DNA from: Corynespora cassiicola
Lineage: Eukaryota; Ascomycota; Dothideomycetes; Pleosporales; Corynesporascaceae
Direction of reading: 5' to 3'
Length of the DNA: 64,000 nucleotides
Assembly (NCBI GenBank): GCA_022059125.1
Contig: JAEUWY010000001.1
Coordinates: 5,332,001-5,396,000 of the forward strand
The first letter of the stretch is position 1, and every line of letters begins with the position of its first letter. Positions 54,651 through 64,000 of this stretch are shown here, piece after piece. Below the pieces are notes generated by a model. It saw only the letters and a list, made by a program, of their open reading frames with translations, was not told where the DNA came from and did not search any database. Both the position numbers and the translations under genes were made by a program.

Positions 54651-57600
54651 GGCACGTTGTTGTTGTTGCTGTCGCAGCATAGGTGGGCTGCCGCTACGTA
54701 CGGCTGTATGATTGGCAGGCTCAGCTCGAGTATTGCTGACTCCCAACCTATTTTCGTATTTTGATATGCATAGCGCTGGCGTTTGGTGGGATTGTACGGT
54801 ATAGTATAGGATGGGTCATGGGCTTTTTTTGATGGTGGTTTTTTTTTTTGGAGAAATTACCAAAGAGCCAAGGCGAGAAATGAATACAGTAATATTGTTA
54901 ATATGCGACTTTACATTTTTGGCGTGGTGAGCTTGTAATGCAAGACTTGTGTAGGATATGTCCATCACCCCCCTATCCCCCTCCCCCGTCGACTCTAATT
55001 TTAGGCACGGATGTCCAACGATTCCTCTACCGGAATGAGACGAGAGTATGGTACTTGCACTGGCCATCTAGCCTAATCAGTTTGTGTCCACCTCGTGCGC
55101 TCAGATGCGCATGGCATTGTATGGCGTAGACCCTTTTTGGACCGACTCCCCGCCCCTCCTCCTAGCTCTACCTCTTTCCGAGGTATCCCGCCGCCCCACA
55201 CATCACGCCCCCTTGAGCCACGTCCTCGGCCAAGTGTCGTAAAATGCGTCGGCATGCTGGATAGGGCATGTCCGGATGCGAGGATGGGCCCCCTTTTGTA
55301 GTGCCGTCTGGATGTAGAGCCGCCCGTCCACGGCCCGGGGTTGGAAGCTTCGTCGTTGCGGAACCTTGGCGGGGGAGGTTGCGGCGTCCGGTCTGTGTTT
55401 TGTTCTGTCGACGGGATGGTGTGGGTGTGTGGAGTCTGCAGGAGAGGAGCTAGGGAAGCTGAAAGAGGAGGGGCACTCGGATGAAAGATTGAGGGTCTAG
55501 AGTGGTCGGGGTTTTAGGTCGGGGTATTGGGCTTCTTTGGCGGGGCATGTGCCGTGTTATGGCTTCTAAAAAGGTAGGGATGGGATTTGGGGCCTTTTAG
55601 ATCTTTTCGGGGGGGAGTTTCATACAAACTCTCCCTTCACGGGTGGTTTTTGCGTGGGTACTGTAGGGGTCTTCTGGTGCGGCCTAAGGGGAAGGAGGGT
55701 TTGCCATTTTGAGTGGTGGAATGGGGATGAAGAGAATGAGACTTGTAGTTTTTTTTAGGTAAAAGTGCTCTTCATTTAGTTGTTGATGCTACACTGCACC
55801 ATCATCTCTACTTTAACTCGGCCTTTTGTCATTTCGGTTCCAATTACTCCATGGGTACTTGATGCAGTGCAGCTTTGAACCATGCATTGCCATGGTGTTG
55901 ATCACTTCACTATTTGTCTTGAGGCTATGTCAGGACTCCTCATATCAATGGTCTTCCTAACTCTTAGCTCCACCGGCAAGCCCACCCAGAGTTCATACAA
56001 GGTTTTGGACTTTGCTGCTCAAAGTGTTCAGAAAGAGTAAATTGAATCCATTACCCATGGCCATGTTTCATGTTTCACGAGTTCGAATAATTTAGGTACC
56101 ATGACTTCTAGCGTTGAAAGGCACAGCATTTCCATGAGTTCGGAACATATTCAATGTTGGGACATGAGAATAAACCAAGAATATATTCATATCATAGTTC
56201 AGGGGACATTGAACGTATCGCCGAATTTTTCTTCTTCTTTGGATCCATGTAAGCCATTTTAAGCGCCTTTCGAAAGTAGAGGTGATTACTACTATGCATA
56301 GGTAGAGTGAAGAGTAATCCTGGCACAAAGTCTTCCATGAGTAAATAACTGAGGTCTTAACATTCCTCCTCCTTGCTCAGTCGTCTAGGGATTTTAATCC
56401 AAGTCAGAGGAGAGGGTATTGTAGCGACAAAAGACTTGATTTGGTTCCCTGATTACATCCAGAAACTGGGTATATACTTTCAGTCCATAAACAAAATCGG
56501 AGAACATCGTCGACGACAGCTTTGGTGACTTTTTGGCAACACAAAGCACACCATACTTTGCGCTCTGTGTCACTTTGGAAGCCACTCGGTCCCGAACCGG
56601 AAAGGAACATGAATGTGATGGGAACTGTAATTTTAGGCTCATAGCCACCTCAGCAATGCATTTCAGGTGCACTGGACGTCACGAGAAACGCGACTCATGT
56701 CGCTATTGCTGATGCTGTTCTAGTTGTGACTGTGCCTTCCCACTAATTGCAGAATAGCAATTTCAAAACAATTCTGGGTCCGGACATAAAATCATGTAGC
56801 ATCCTTTTTAGAGGCCAGCCCGTGGAATCGCGCATCCTTGTAGCTCGTATTGTTTTTAGTACATTTTCCCGGTCAGAGAGAAATTTTAAAGATGCAGCTA
56901 TTCTTATTTTGGGTGTGATGAAGGAATATGAATGGTCGAGGTAGTTTTTGATAGCGATGTTTTAGTCGAGGACAGTTATTTCGATGTTCCGTTGGTAACA
57001 GTCGAGGGACCAACATATTCTGCTGAAAATGCTCATTTCTGGGAGGCGTTCTGGGCTGGGAACATGTGTTAATTTCGGAAACTTTTTTTTTTTAAAAAAG
57101 TGTTTTAAGTTGGGGTGTAGAGAAAGAAGGCAGGAGGTGGTGCTGAAGGAGGGGGTTTTATAGCATAGAGGCAATGAACCGTTTGCAGCACGAAAGGGTC
57201 CGGTACACTGTCCATGTGAAGCCGGGGGAGATTATGGGATTTTGAATGTCCTCTTTGCTGTGAAAAACGTCGAAAGGCTGGGTGATGTCATTTAGGATGG
57301 CATTATGGTGGGCAGCTGGTGATGGACAGCACCTAAATCAAACCGGCATGATGGAGATGTTGTCATATTCGAAAGACGATGCATCAAGTCGCAGCTGTCT
57401 AAGATGCATGTTGAATTGAAATCCAGAGAGAAACCCAAGTCTCAATTTTGAAGAGCACTGGCAAGATACAGGCCCCACGTCACGATGCACAAGGGAAAAA
57501 AAGAGGACCGTATGCAATGGCCCTACCATGAGTTTTCATAATCTAACCTAACCATATTTATCATGGTATCATAATCAGGACTTTTCCTAATGCGCCAAAC

Positions 57601-57682
57601 GCCACCCATGCTTCATGGTGGATGTATCAAATTTGATATACAATCACTTCCATTTCCATGCATCCATCTAGCATACCGAAAT
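54651..57682. other. 3-kb gene-free block between SWC4 and MYG1
   Basis: Convergent 3' flanks plus about 2.5 kb where I recognise nothing. From ~55.7 kb it is more AT-rich than the rest of the window. Frames at 56092-56328, 56394-56672 and 56747-56944 are short, and the last lacks an ATG. There are no terminal repeats or transposase motifs. A degenerate element or a non-coding transcript is possible but unsupported. Confidence 0.45.
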
Positions 57683-58910
57683 CTAGAGCTCAAGGGCCTT
57701 CTTGGCCATGGCGAGGGTGCCGTCAAAAGTCTTGTTTCCGCCGATGAAACCAGCGGCGTGCACGAAGACGCAGCCGGGAATGCCGGAAACCTCGTCGAGC
57801 TTCTCGTCACGGACGCCCTTCCAGGCATCGGGGAGGTCCTTGCGGTTCTCGAAGCCCGAGTTCTCCTTGCTGACGGCGCGAATGCGCCACTTTGTGTCGG
57901 GCTCGGTGCTCTCGGGGAAGAGCACATAGAGGACCTGGGGAGCGACGCCCTCCGGAACGGGGGATTCCTTCTCGAGGGTGTAGAGGTGGTCAGCCCAGGG
58001 CATGCCCTCGGGGAGGACGAGGATGCGGCCCTGGGGGTCGTACTGGAAGCGGTTGTTGTAAGCCAGCTTAACGTTGTTGCGGGCTGGGAGCCAGGCCCTG
58101 GCGCGGTCGGTCAGCTCGAGCAGGAATTGCTCGCCCACAAACGACGAAGCTTTGGCGAAGCGCTGGTCCTCCTCATCCTGCTGCTGTTCCTTGGACTTGT
58201 TGGCATCCGGGGCAACGGAAGGAATATAGTTGTAGCGATTGACAACGCTGGCGATGCTGAAGCCGCGGTCCTCAAACTTCTTGGCCAGACCTGCAGTCTC
58301 GAGGTCCTTGGGGGCAACCACGTTGACGCCGTTGTCGTTGGCATCAAAGGCCTCGACAAAGTCGGTGTAGATCTTCTCGTAGAGAATGTCCAGGTCGGCG
58401 CCAACGGGAAGGCCAGTGACGTGGGCAATGATGTCCTTGCCAAAGTGCATGTACACCAATCCAGCGGAGGACAGCTTGGTGTTGTGTCCGGGGAAGACGG
58501 TGTTGAACTCGCGCTGGTGGTGGTCGTAGCGGTTCTTGGTCTCATCGTACTCGCCGCCGACGTCGACGACGGTGTGGCAAGTGGAGAGAAGTTCAGGGTC
58601 GCGGGTGCGGACGAGAGGGGACTGGGTGTAGGTGGGCAGCAGGCGCAGCATGGAGACGGCAAGAGCCTCGTCGGCGTGGAAGTGGCCACTGGTTTATGTA
58701 ATTAGCTCTGATATCAACGTCCAGCAACCCTGAAGAGACCTACTTGTGCGTTCCGATCAAGGGCGCATCGACCTTGAGCTTCTTCGCGGGGTTCTCGGTG
58801 GCCATTGTGCGAAACTGGTGTGGGATGCGGTGGGCAGGTAGGATGGGCTTGCTAATGGCACTGAAGGCTCGTGGTAAGGTGCGCGTAACACTATGGCGCA
58901 GGGAGGACAT
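57683..58910 (-). CDS. MYG1: Myg1-family 3'-5' exonuclease
   Basis: Exons complement(57683..58688, 58744..58910) with a 55-nt intron give 390 aa from the ATG at 58910, or 355 aa from the in-frame ATG at 58805. The spliced start of the domain is APLIGTHNGHFHADEALAVS, then DVGGEYDETKNRYDHHQREF, the DHH-like metal-binding motifs of the family; NRFQYDPQGRILVLPEGMPW and AAGFIGGNKTFDGTLAMAKK are near the C-terminus. Human MYG1 degrades RNA in both nucleolus and mitochondria. The longer form here begins MSSLRHSVTRTLPRAFSAIS, an Arg/Ser-rich presequence free of acidic residues. The shorter begins MATENPAKKLKVD with a KKLK basic patch. The two starts could give two compartments. Divergent from ICE2. 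Confidence 0.92.
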
Positions 58911-59225
58911 GCACGAGGGGCAGAGAGTGGTGTTGGGCAGTTCGGGATGAATAATGGGCGCACGCTGAAGTGCCCGCCGCAAAAAGTCGGGATGCTTGGC
59001 GGGGCCCTGTCTGGCGGGCGGTGGGGCTCGGCGCAGGCTATGCGGCTTTGGGCGAGCTCCGAGGGCATTGGACAATTTGGACAGCGGCCAGCCAGATCAC
59101 CAACCGCATGGACGGCCGCTTGGACTTGTAGAAACCTGTCCTTTCCCCTTCACCGCCTAGCAGCGCCCCAGGACCGCCGGCCCTCTCCCCCTCACCTCCA
59201 GCTCGACATCGCGCCCCCATGAACC

Positions 59226-59263
<38 letters not shown>

Positions 59264-59852
59264 GTCGCGCCCTGAACCCCCCCAGGCCGAGCGTCGAACC
59301 GACTACGGCGCCACACTGCCACAGCACCCCCCCTGGTCCGGATCTGTGCGATCTCCAACCATCCCGGTCGCGCTGCTGGCCAGCACGCGACAGCGAGCAA
59401 CCAATAGCTCTTTCGTGCCTGATTCCTCAGAGACACGGCGACGCAGCTGCCTGCACCTCCTGCACCTCCTGACAGCCGCCGTCATCGCCGTTTTGACAGG
59501 CCCTCCCGCCTCTCCGCCCGTTGCCCGTCGCCCGCTGCCGCTCTCCTCCCTCGCCCTCGCCCTCCCCGCCCCAAGCTCGAGCTCGTCTCCCGGAGCGGAG
59601 CACCGCCAGCGCCACTTTGCACGTGAAGATAAGGTGCTCCTCGCCAAGACGTCGTCAGAAAGCGAGACGCGGCACACCAGCCTCGACAAACTCCACCGCG
59701 CCCACCGCCATTCCGCTCGTCCTTGACGGCCTCCAACTGACCGTCGCCCTCGTCCGCCGCGCTCCCTGCGCGTCCTCCGCGCGCGTCGCTCCAAATCCTG
59801 TCACAGGTCGGGCTCGTTGCTTGCACGAGCTCGGCGAGGCCAACGTCCGCAC
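58911..59852. promoter_or_regulatory. Divergent promoter, MYG1 / ICE2
   Basis: 942 bp between divergent ATGs, GC-rich, with a GCCTGA hexanucleotide repeat (59226-59269). Open frames across it are Arg/Ala/Ser/Pro-rich shadows. No other gene. Confidence 0.5.
59226..59269. repeat. GCCTGA hexanucleotide repeat (about 7 copies)
   Basis: A perfect tandem 6-nt repeat lies between the divergent MYG1 and ICE2 genes, about 320 bp from the MYG1 ATG and 580 bp from the ICE2 ATG. Confidence 0.9.
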
Positions 59853-61280
59853 ATGTGGCTCACCCGGGCCCTTTCCTCGACCGTCTTCCTCGGCGCCATC
59901 ATCTTCACCATCCCGCTAGCCTTCGACATTGGCGGCAGGACGTGCGGCCTTGCTTTTTCGCTCTCCCTTAGCACCTACTACTTTTTCTACTCATGCCTCC
60001 GCCTCATCACCCCGGACCGCTCGAGGTTCCGCTGGGCCTTGTGCCAGCTCACGGCCTGGACCCAATGGCTGATGATCCCGACCCTGCTCATCTGGAGCTT
60101 GAACAAGTTCTCCATCGACGCTGACAACAACTCGGGCTGGGTCGAGCGCACCTTTGGCGGCAAGAGGGCCGAGTATGCGAGCGTGCACGAGTGGATCTTC
60201 GGCACCGATGGCCTGCTGGAAAACCTGACCATAGGCGGATGGGACAAGGTGCTGCGGTACAGCACCCCCGTCTTCCAGGTCGGCGAGGGTTTTTGCAGCC
60301 TGCTGGTCATCCAGGCCGCCGGCCAAATCACCAGGTGGGTGGTGAACAGAGAGCGGGGTGACAGCTGGATGGTAAAATCCCCGAACCCCCACGCACCACC
60401 ATTCCAAGACTAACAACCCCAGATTGGGCTGCTCATCACCTCTGCCTCCATCATCTCCACGTCCGTGTACTTTCTCTGGCGCATAACCACCTTCCCCGAG
60501 GTCAGCAATGTGGATGCCATCCTGATTGGCGTTGCCATCACGACCGCTATTTTCCTTTGTGGGTGGGGTATCGTGAGCGGAAGAGGCAACCCAGTGGAAT
60601 CCTCGCTACTTGTATGTTGGTCCCATTTCGCCGTCGACGTTGTGCACTAACCTCCGCAGTTCGCCTATGTGACTCTCTGCATCTACCAGATCTTCACCGA
60701 CTACCAGCCCTCTCCTGGCTCGGTCGCTGCCGATGCATCCACGGATCCCGCGTTGCCCCCTCTGCCCCCGATAATCATGGCATCGTACACGACGCTGCTT
60801 CACGCACTAGGCTCTCTGCCCACCATCATCCACACCGGCTTCAATCTCATGGTGGGCGCGGTCATGACCATCACCCCTAGTGTGATCATCTCTCTTGCCT
60901 ACCGCGTCTTCGTCATGTATGCATCCGCACGCATCATTCCAGCTATCCGGGAAAGCGGCGCGAGGGCATTGTCGCAGGATCCAAGCCTGGACGATGATGA
61001 CGAGACGACCAAGGTGCTCGCGTTCCTGACCTGGTTTAGTCCTAGCATTCTGATTGCCGTTTACACAAGTCTGTTGATGCAGCACTTTGCAAGCGGAAAC
61101 GGTGGACTGGACGGAAGCGCCGTGACTGGCGAGTGGTGGAAGAACCAGGGCGGTGACACGGGAGGCAACTTCTGGCGATGGGTCAACTTGGCTATTACCA
61201 TGGCCATCTATGCCATTGAACTCAAGATCTCGAAAGAGGACGACGACGGCCGGCTCACGAGCCACTGGAAGAGCGACTGA
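59853..61280 (+). CDS. ICE2: ER membrane protein Ice2
   Basis: Exons 59853..60371, 60423..60611 and 60660..61280 (51- and 48-nt introns, phase 0) give 442 aa. The N-terminus (MWLTRALSSTVFLGAIIFTI) enters the first of about ten transmembrane helices. Family motifs visible are STYYFFYSCLRLITPDRSRF, VFQVGEGFCSLLVIQAAGQI and, after splicing, ESSLL-FAYVTLCIYQIFTDY. The last helix is WRWVNLAITMAIYAIELKI, followed by a short acidic/basic tail. In yeast Ice2 is needed for cortical ER inheritance, ER-plasma membrane contact and channelling of neutral lipids to phospholipid synthesis, and it inhibits the Nem1-Spo7-Pah1 pathway. It is a second ER-contact factor in this window besides Scs2. Confidence 0.92.
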
Positions 61281-61922
61281 AATGGACGCAATCAGTTTAT
61301 TGGGCTACTTACAACACATCATGCCCGCCGAAAGGGTGGGCAGGACAGACAAGAGGGGGCTATCAGGTTGTGACAGAAGACGAGCATGACAGAACGCAGA
61401 GGAACCATTAGTGTGCACATTTTCTCTTTTGTCTTCGCTATCAAGCAAGCACGAGCACTTTCAGATACCCGGAATTTGAATATGGGAATTGCAACTTAAG
61501 TTGGCATGGGGACAAGCATTATCTTAGATGACTAGCTATTAGGGAGACATAGCGTTTTGGCGAAATGAATGCTATACTGTTGCCGATGACGACATGGCCA
61601 GGCTGACTGCCCCGTACTTTGGAAGGAGCGCCTTGCCAAGGTCGTTTCCGGCTACCTAGGTCAGCATGCATATATAGCAGTTGCGCCCGCCCAGATCTGT
61701 TGTTGCCTTCAGCCTTCCTCACACCCTCCACCTTCTACCCAGAATCAACTATCTGGGCCCGTCTGTCCCGTACATTCGATAACCCGCAGACTTGAGAAAG
61801 AGTGGGGTTACTTTCGAACCTTACGATCAAAACTGTCCCAGATATTTAGTCCCCTTCGCCTATGTTGACGCGGCTCAGCCTCGTCAGCCTCGTCAGCCAC
61901 GCAACATTCAACTTTCTTCATA
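61281..61922. other. Intergenic, ICE2 3' flank and HET-gene promoter
   Basis: 642 bp, more AT-rich towards the HET gene. An ACCTAGGT palindrome lies near 61654. Direct CTCGTCAG repeats lie near 61877-61896. No gene is seen. Confidence 0.45.
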
Positions 61923-63125
61923 ATGAGACTCATCAACACGGAAACGCTGGAGTTTGAGGAATTTTACGATGCGCACATACCACCTTATGCCATCCTCTCA
62001 CACACGTGGGGCTCCAACGAAGTAACCTTCAAAGACTATCGCAAGCGTGTGACATGGGACCGGGAAGGCGGCGACCCTGCGACTGAAAAGGTACTCAAAA
62101 CTTGCGAGCTTGCGAAGAGCGATAACTTCAGATATGTGTGGGTTGACAGCTGCTGCATAGACAAGAGTAGCAGCGCTGAACTTTCAGAGGCCATCAACTC
62201 AATGTATAAATGGTACCTGGGATCCAAGATTTGCTATACATACCTGGAGGATTTTGAATGCCATGAAGACCATGCTAGTGGCAACTCCAGCAAGAGTTGG
62301 GCCAGACTAAAATGGTGCCGTTGGTTCACGAGGGGCTGGACTCTGCAAGAGTTAATCGCACCGCAATCTCTGCATTTCTACGACCGAAACTGGAAATTTG
62401 TCGGCGAAAAAAAAGAGATGAGGAATGAAATATCACTAATTACGGGGATACCGTGTCGCCTTTTAGCCCAAAGGATATATCCAAGCGTTTATCCCGTCGC
62501 GCGCAGGATATCGTGGGTTGCACACAGACAGACTTCTCGAGAAGAGGACTTGGCCTACTGTCTACTGGGGCTATTTGACGTTAACATGCCACTTTTGTAT
62601 GGCGAAGGAGGCCAGAAGGCATTCACCAGGCTACAAGAGCACATCATGAAAGACACAAACGACATGTCGATATTTGCATGGAATCCATCCGTCCGTGAAA
62701 CCACTTTGTTATGGACAGGTATGCTTGCCCCAAGGCCTGAATTCTTCTCATATGCCCGTAACATAGCACACGTTCAACTTCATGATGGTGGACGGCCTTT
62801 TTCGGATGAAGAGCAGGTACCCGGAACAATTTTCTTCTTCTCATCAGCCGATCGAAACCCCGAATTTTCGGTTACAAACAAGGGCATCAAAATCAGCTCT
62901 CCATTGAAGATGGCTCGTGGACAAGACGGTAGGTGTTTCTTGCCACTTGGTTGCTATACTCGTCAAAGTGGAAATGCCGTTCGGCTTGGTATATCGCTTC
63001 GTAAAATTGAAGGTATATTTTGTAGAGTTTTTCACAAAGGATTTGTAGAAGAACCAATGGATCCCAGCTTTGAATGGGTACTGGATCAAATGCTTTATAT
63101 GCAAAAAGAGGGTCGCTGTTTTTAG
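61923..63125 (+). CDS. HET-domain (heterokaryon incompatibility) protein
   Basis: A single exon encodes 400 aa. The HET domain fills residues ~1-240: IPPYAILSHTWGSNEVTFKD (motif 1), FRYVWVDSCCIDKSSSAELS (motif 2) and RWFTRGWTLQELIAPQSLHF (motif 3), followed by TSREEDLAYCLLGLFDVNMP and LLYGEGGQKAFTRLQEHIMK. Residues ~300-385 look like the beta-rich DUF8212-type region that follows HET domains in the HET-D/E/R group. HET domains trigger cell death when incompatible hyphae fuse. No NACHT, WD40 or ankyrin segment follows, and the protein stops at QMLYMQKEGRCF, so it is either a short member or has lost its sensor part. The surrounding DNA is AT-rich compared with ICE2, which fits an accessory gene. 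Ligand and partner are unknown. Confidence 0.9.
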   Translation: MRLINTETLEFEEFYDAHIPPYAILSHTWGSNEVTFKDYRKRVTWDREGGDPATEKVLKTCELAKSDNFRYVWVDSCCIDKSSSAELSEAINSMYKWYLGSKICYTYLEDFECHEDHASGNSSKSWARLKWCRWFTRGWTLQELIAPQSLHFYDRNWKFVGEKKEMRNEISLITGIPCRLLAQRIYPSVYPVARRISWVAHRQTSREEDLAYCLLGLFDVNMPLLYGEGGQKAFTRLQEHIMKDTNDMSIFAWNPSVRETTLLWTGMLAPRPEFFSYARNIAHVQLHDGGRPFSDEEQVPGTIFFFSSADRNPEFSVTNKGIKISSPLKMARGQDGRCFLPLGCYTRQSGNAVRLGISLRKIEGIFCRVFHKGFVEEPMDPSFEWVLDQMLYMQKEGRCF

Positions 63126-63287
63126 TTCTAGCGATAGTAATAACATGATGTTGTAGAGATAATTTACTACTCCTAATGTGGAATCTATCTGTTAGAATCT
63201 AACGATAATCCTAGTGTATTGAACTATATGATTTGATATTGGTGTATTTTGTGTTCTTCTTTAACAGAACACTGGTGAATGTGGAAT

Positions 63288-64000
63288 CTAGCCCTGGCCT
63301 AGTATCGGCCACCTAATTCTGCGCCGTCTATGCCCCTGTACATGTTGCTGATTCTCAACATCACCATCTCCACCTTGCACAACCGTTCCATTCGCCCCGG
63401 CCCGTCGTCCTGCCCTCCCTTCCCGCCCTCGATCATTCTTCTTGTCCCCCCCAACCCACTTCTCCCCAATCGCCCCCACCCTCGCCCTCAAAACATCAAA
63501 CGGCAAAAACGGCGCCAACAAGACGCAGAAGCCCGCCGTAACCCCAAAGATGATGCCAAAGACGTACCCGGGCCGATAACTCACCTCATCCCCCCGATGC
63601 GGAAAGCTCTCCACGTTGAGCGCAAAGAGGGACGACAAGAAGGACATTGGCAGAAAAAATATCGTCACGACGGTAAACACCATGAGGATCTCGCCCTGCT
63701 TGCGGGCGAGCTCGGCCTCGGACACGCTGAGCTGGTTCATCTCGAGGTCGAGGATGGACGTGATGTTGTGGTGCGTCTCGGCCGAGTGGTCGAGCAGCGC
63801 GTCGATGCGGGAGAGGACGTAGGCCGGGTCCGTCGTCGACCAGCGGGCCGCCTGGGACGGGCGCGTCGCCGGCGTCGACGTGGCCGTCAGGAGCTGGTCC
63901 CACACCAGGCGCTGCGTCTCGGCGAGGGATTTGAGCACGCTGAGCTCGTTGCGGATGTCCTTGATGTCGGTGAGGATTTCGAGGGCTTGGTCGATGGCGT
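63288..64000 (-). CDS. CorA-like Mg2+ transporter-type membrane protein, C-terminal part
   Basis: A partial gene that runs off the right edge; 237 codons to the stop at 63288 are visible. Helical residues (AIDQALEILTDIKDIRNELS, then a SRIDALLDHSAETHHNITSI segment and DLEMNQLSVSEAELARKQGE) form the long helix before the membrane. Two transmembrane helices follow: ILMVFTVVTIFFLPMSFLSS and YVFGIIFGVTAGFCVLLAPF. This is the CorA layout. The pore-signature GMN expected at the end of the first helix is not present (SSLFALNVES instead), as in many fungal CorA-like proteins with uncertain transport activity. The tail is basic, Gly/Arg-rich. The N-terminal domain lies outside the window. Confidence 0.75.
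   Translation of the reverse strand, partial: AIDQALEILTDIKDIRNELSVLKSLAETQRLVWDQLLTATSTPATRPSQAARWSTTDPAYVLSRIDALLDHSAETHHNITSILDLEMNQLSVSEAELARKQGEILMVFTVVTIFFLPMSFLSSLFALNVESFPHRGDEVSYRPGYVFGIIFGVTAGFCVLLAPFLPFDVLRARVGAIGEKWVGGDKKNDRGREGRAGRRAGANGTVVQGGDGDVENQQHVQGHRRRRIRWPILGQG

Noticed and set aside
57590..58705. 371-codon plus-strand frame
   Set aside because: It is antisense to MYG1, whose protein is clearly conserved.

Overview
The window is a 64-kb stretch of a nuclear chromosome from a filamentous ascomycete (Pezizomycotina). The evidence is the short introns (mostly 45-106 nt, GT-AG, with fungal CTAAC/CTGAC-like branch sites), the spacing of about one gene per 2.4 kb on both strands, and a gene set typical of that group: PalA/Rim20, CrzA/Crz1, a Zn2Cys6 regulator, a HET-domain protein and an Axl2-type cadherin-like protein. 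I cannot assign a genus from sequence alone. I see no tRNA, rRNA, intact transposon or CRISPR. I rebuilt exon structures by hand; every complete spliced model has a total length divisible by three.

Layout. 1-7 kb: a DJ-1/PfpI-like protein (-), the copper chaperone Atx1 (-) and the pH-signalling BRO1-domain protein PalA/Rim20 (+). 7-14.3 kb: the calcineurin-responsive zinc-finger factor CrzA/Crz1 (+), flanked by long gene-free, microsatellite-rich DNA. 14.3-24.3 kb: a Zn2Cys6 regulator (-), a small membrane protein (+), a Cce1/Ydc2-like Holliday-junction resolvase (-), a small secreted Cys-containing protein (-), a Mid2-like wall-sensor candidate (-) and a PQ-loop vacuolar transporter (+). 25.7-34.7 kb: asparagine synthetase (-), the ER VAP protein Scs2 (-), a UBA-UBX Cdc48 adaptor (+), a compact RecQ helicase (-) and a GNAT acetyltransferase (+). 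34.9-54.7 kb: Axl2 (+), the Fe-S assembly factor Dre2 (-), an Stf2-like protein (+), the nucleoporin Nup133 (+), a Yck-type palmitoylated casein kinase 1 (+) and the SWR1/NuA4 subunit Swc4 (+). 57.7-64 kb: Myg1 nuclease (-), the ER protein Ice2 (+), a HET-domain protein (+) and the C-terminal part of a CorA-like membrane protein (-) running off the end.

Most genes are housekeeping and I see no biosynthetic cluster. Several pairs are divergent and share 0.5-1.2 kb promoters (ATX1/palA, SCS2/UBX, RecQ/GNAT, DRE2/STF2, MYG1/ICE2). Two alkaline/ion-stress signalling genes, palA and crzA, lie head to tail next to ATX1.

The most notable points concern gene structure. The Stf2-like start codon appears to be split by an intron. 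MYG1 has two in-frame starts that would make mitochondrial and nucleo-cytosolic forms. The Zn2Cys6 domain only appears after joining three exons. AXL2 starts in a 14-nt exon. The DJ-1-like protein has Ser where the family has its reactive Cys. I found no clear candidate for an entirely new multi-gene system; the long gene-free blocks at 10.9-14.3 kb and 54.7-57.7 kb are the places where something non-coding could hide.
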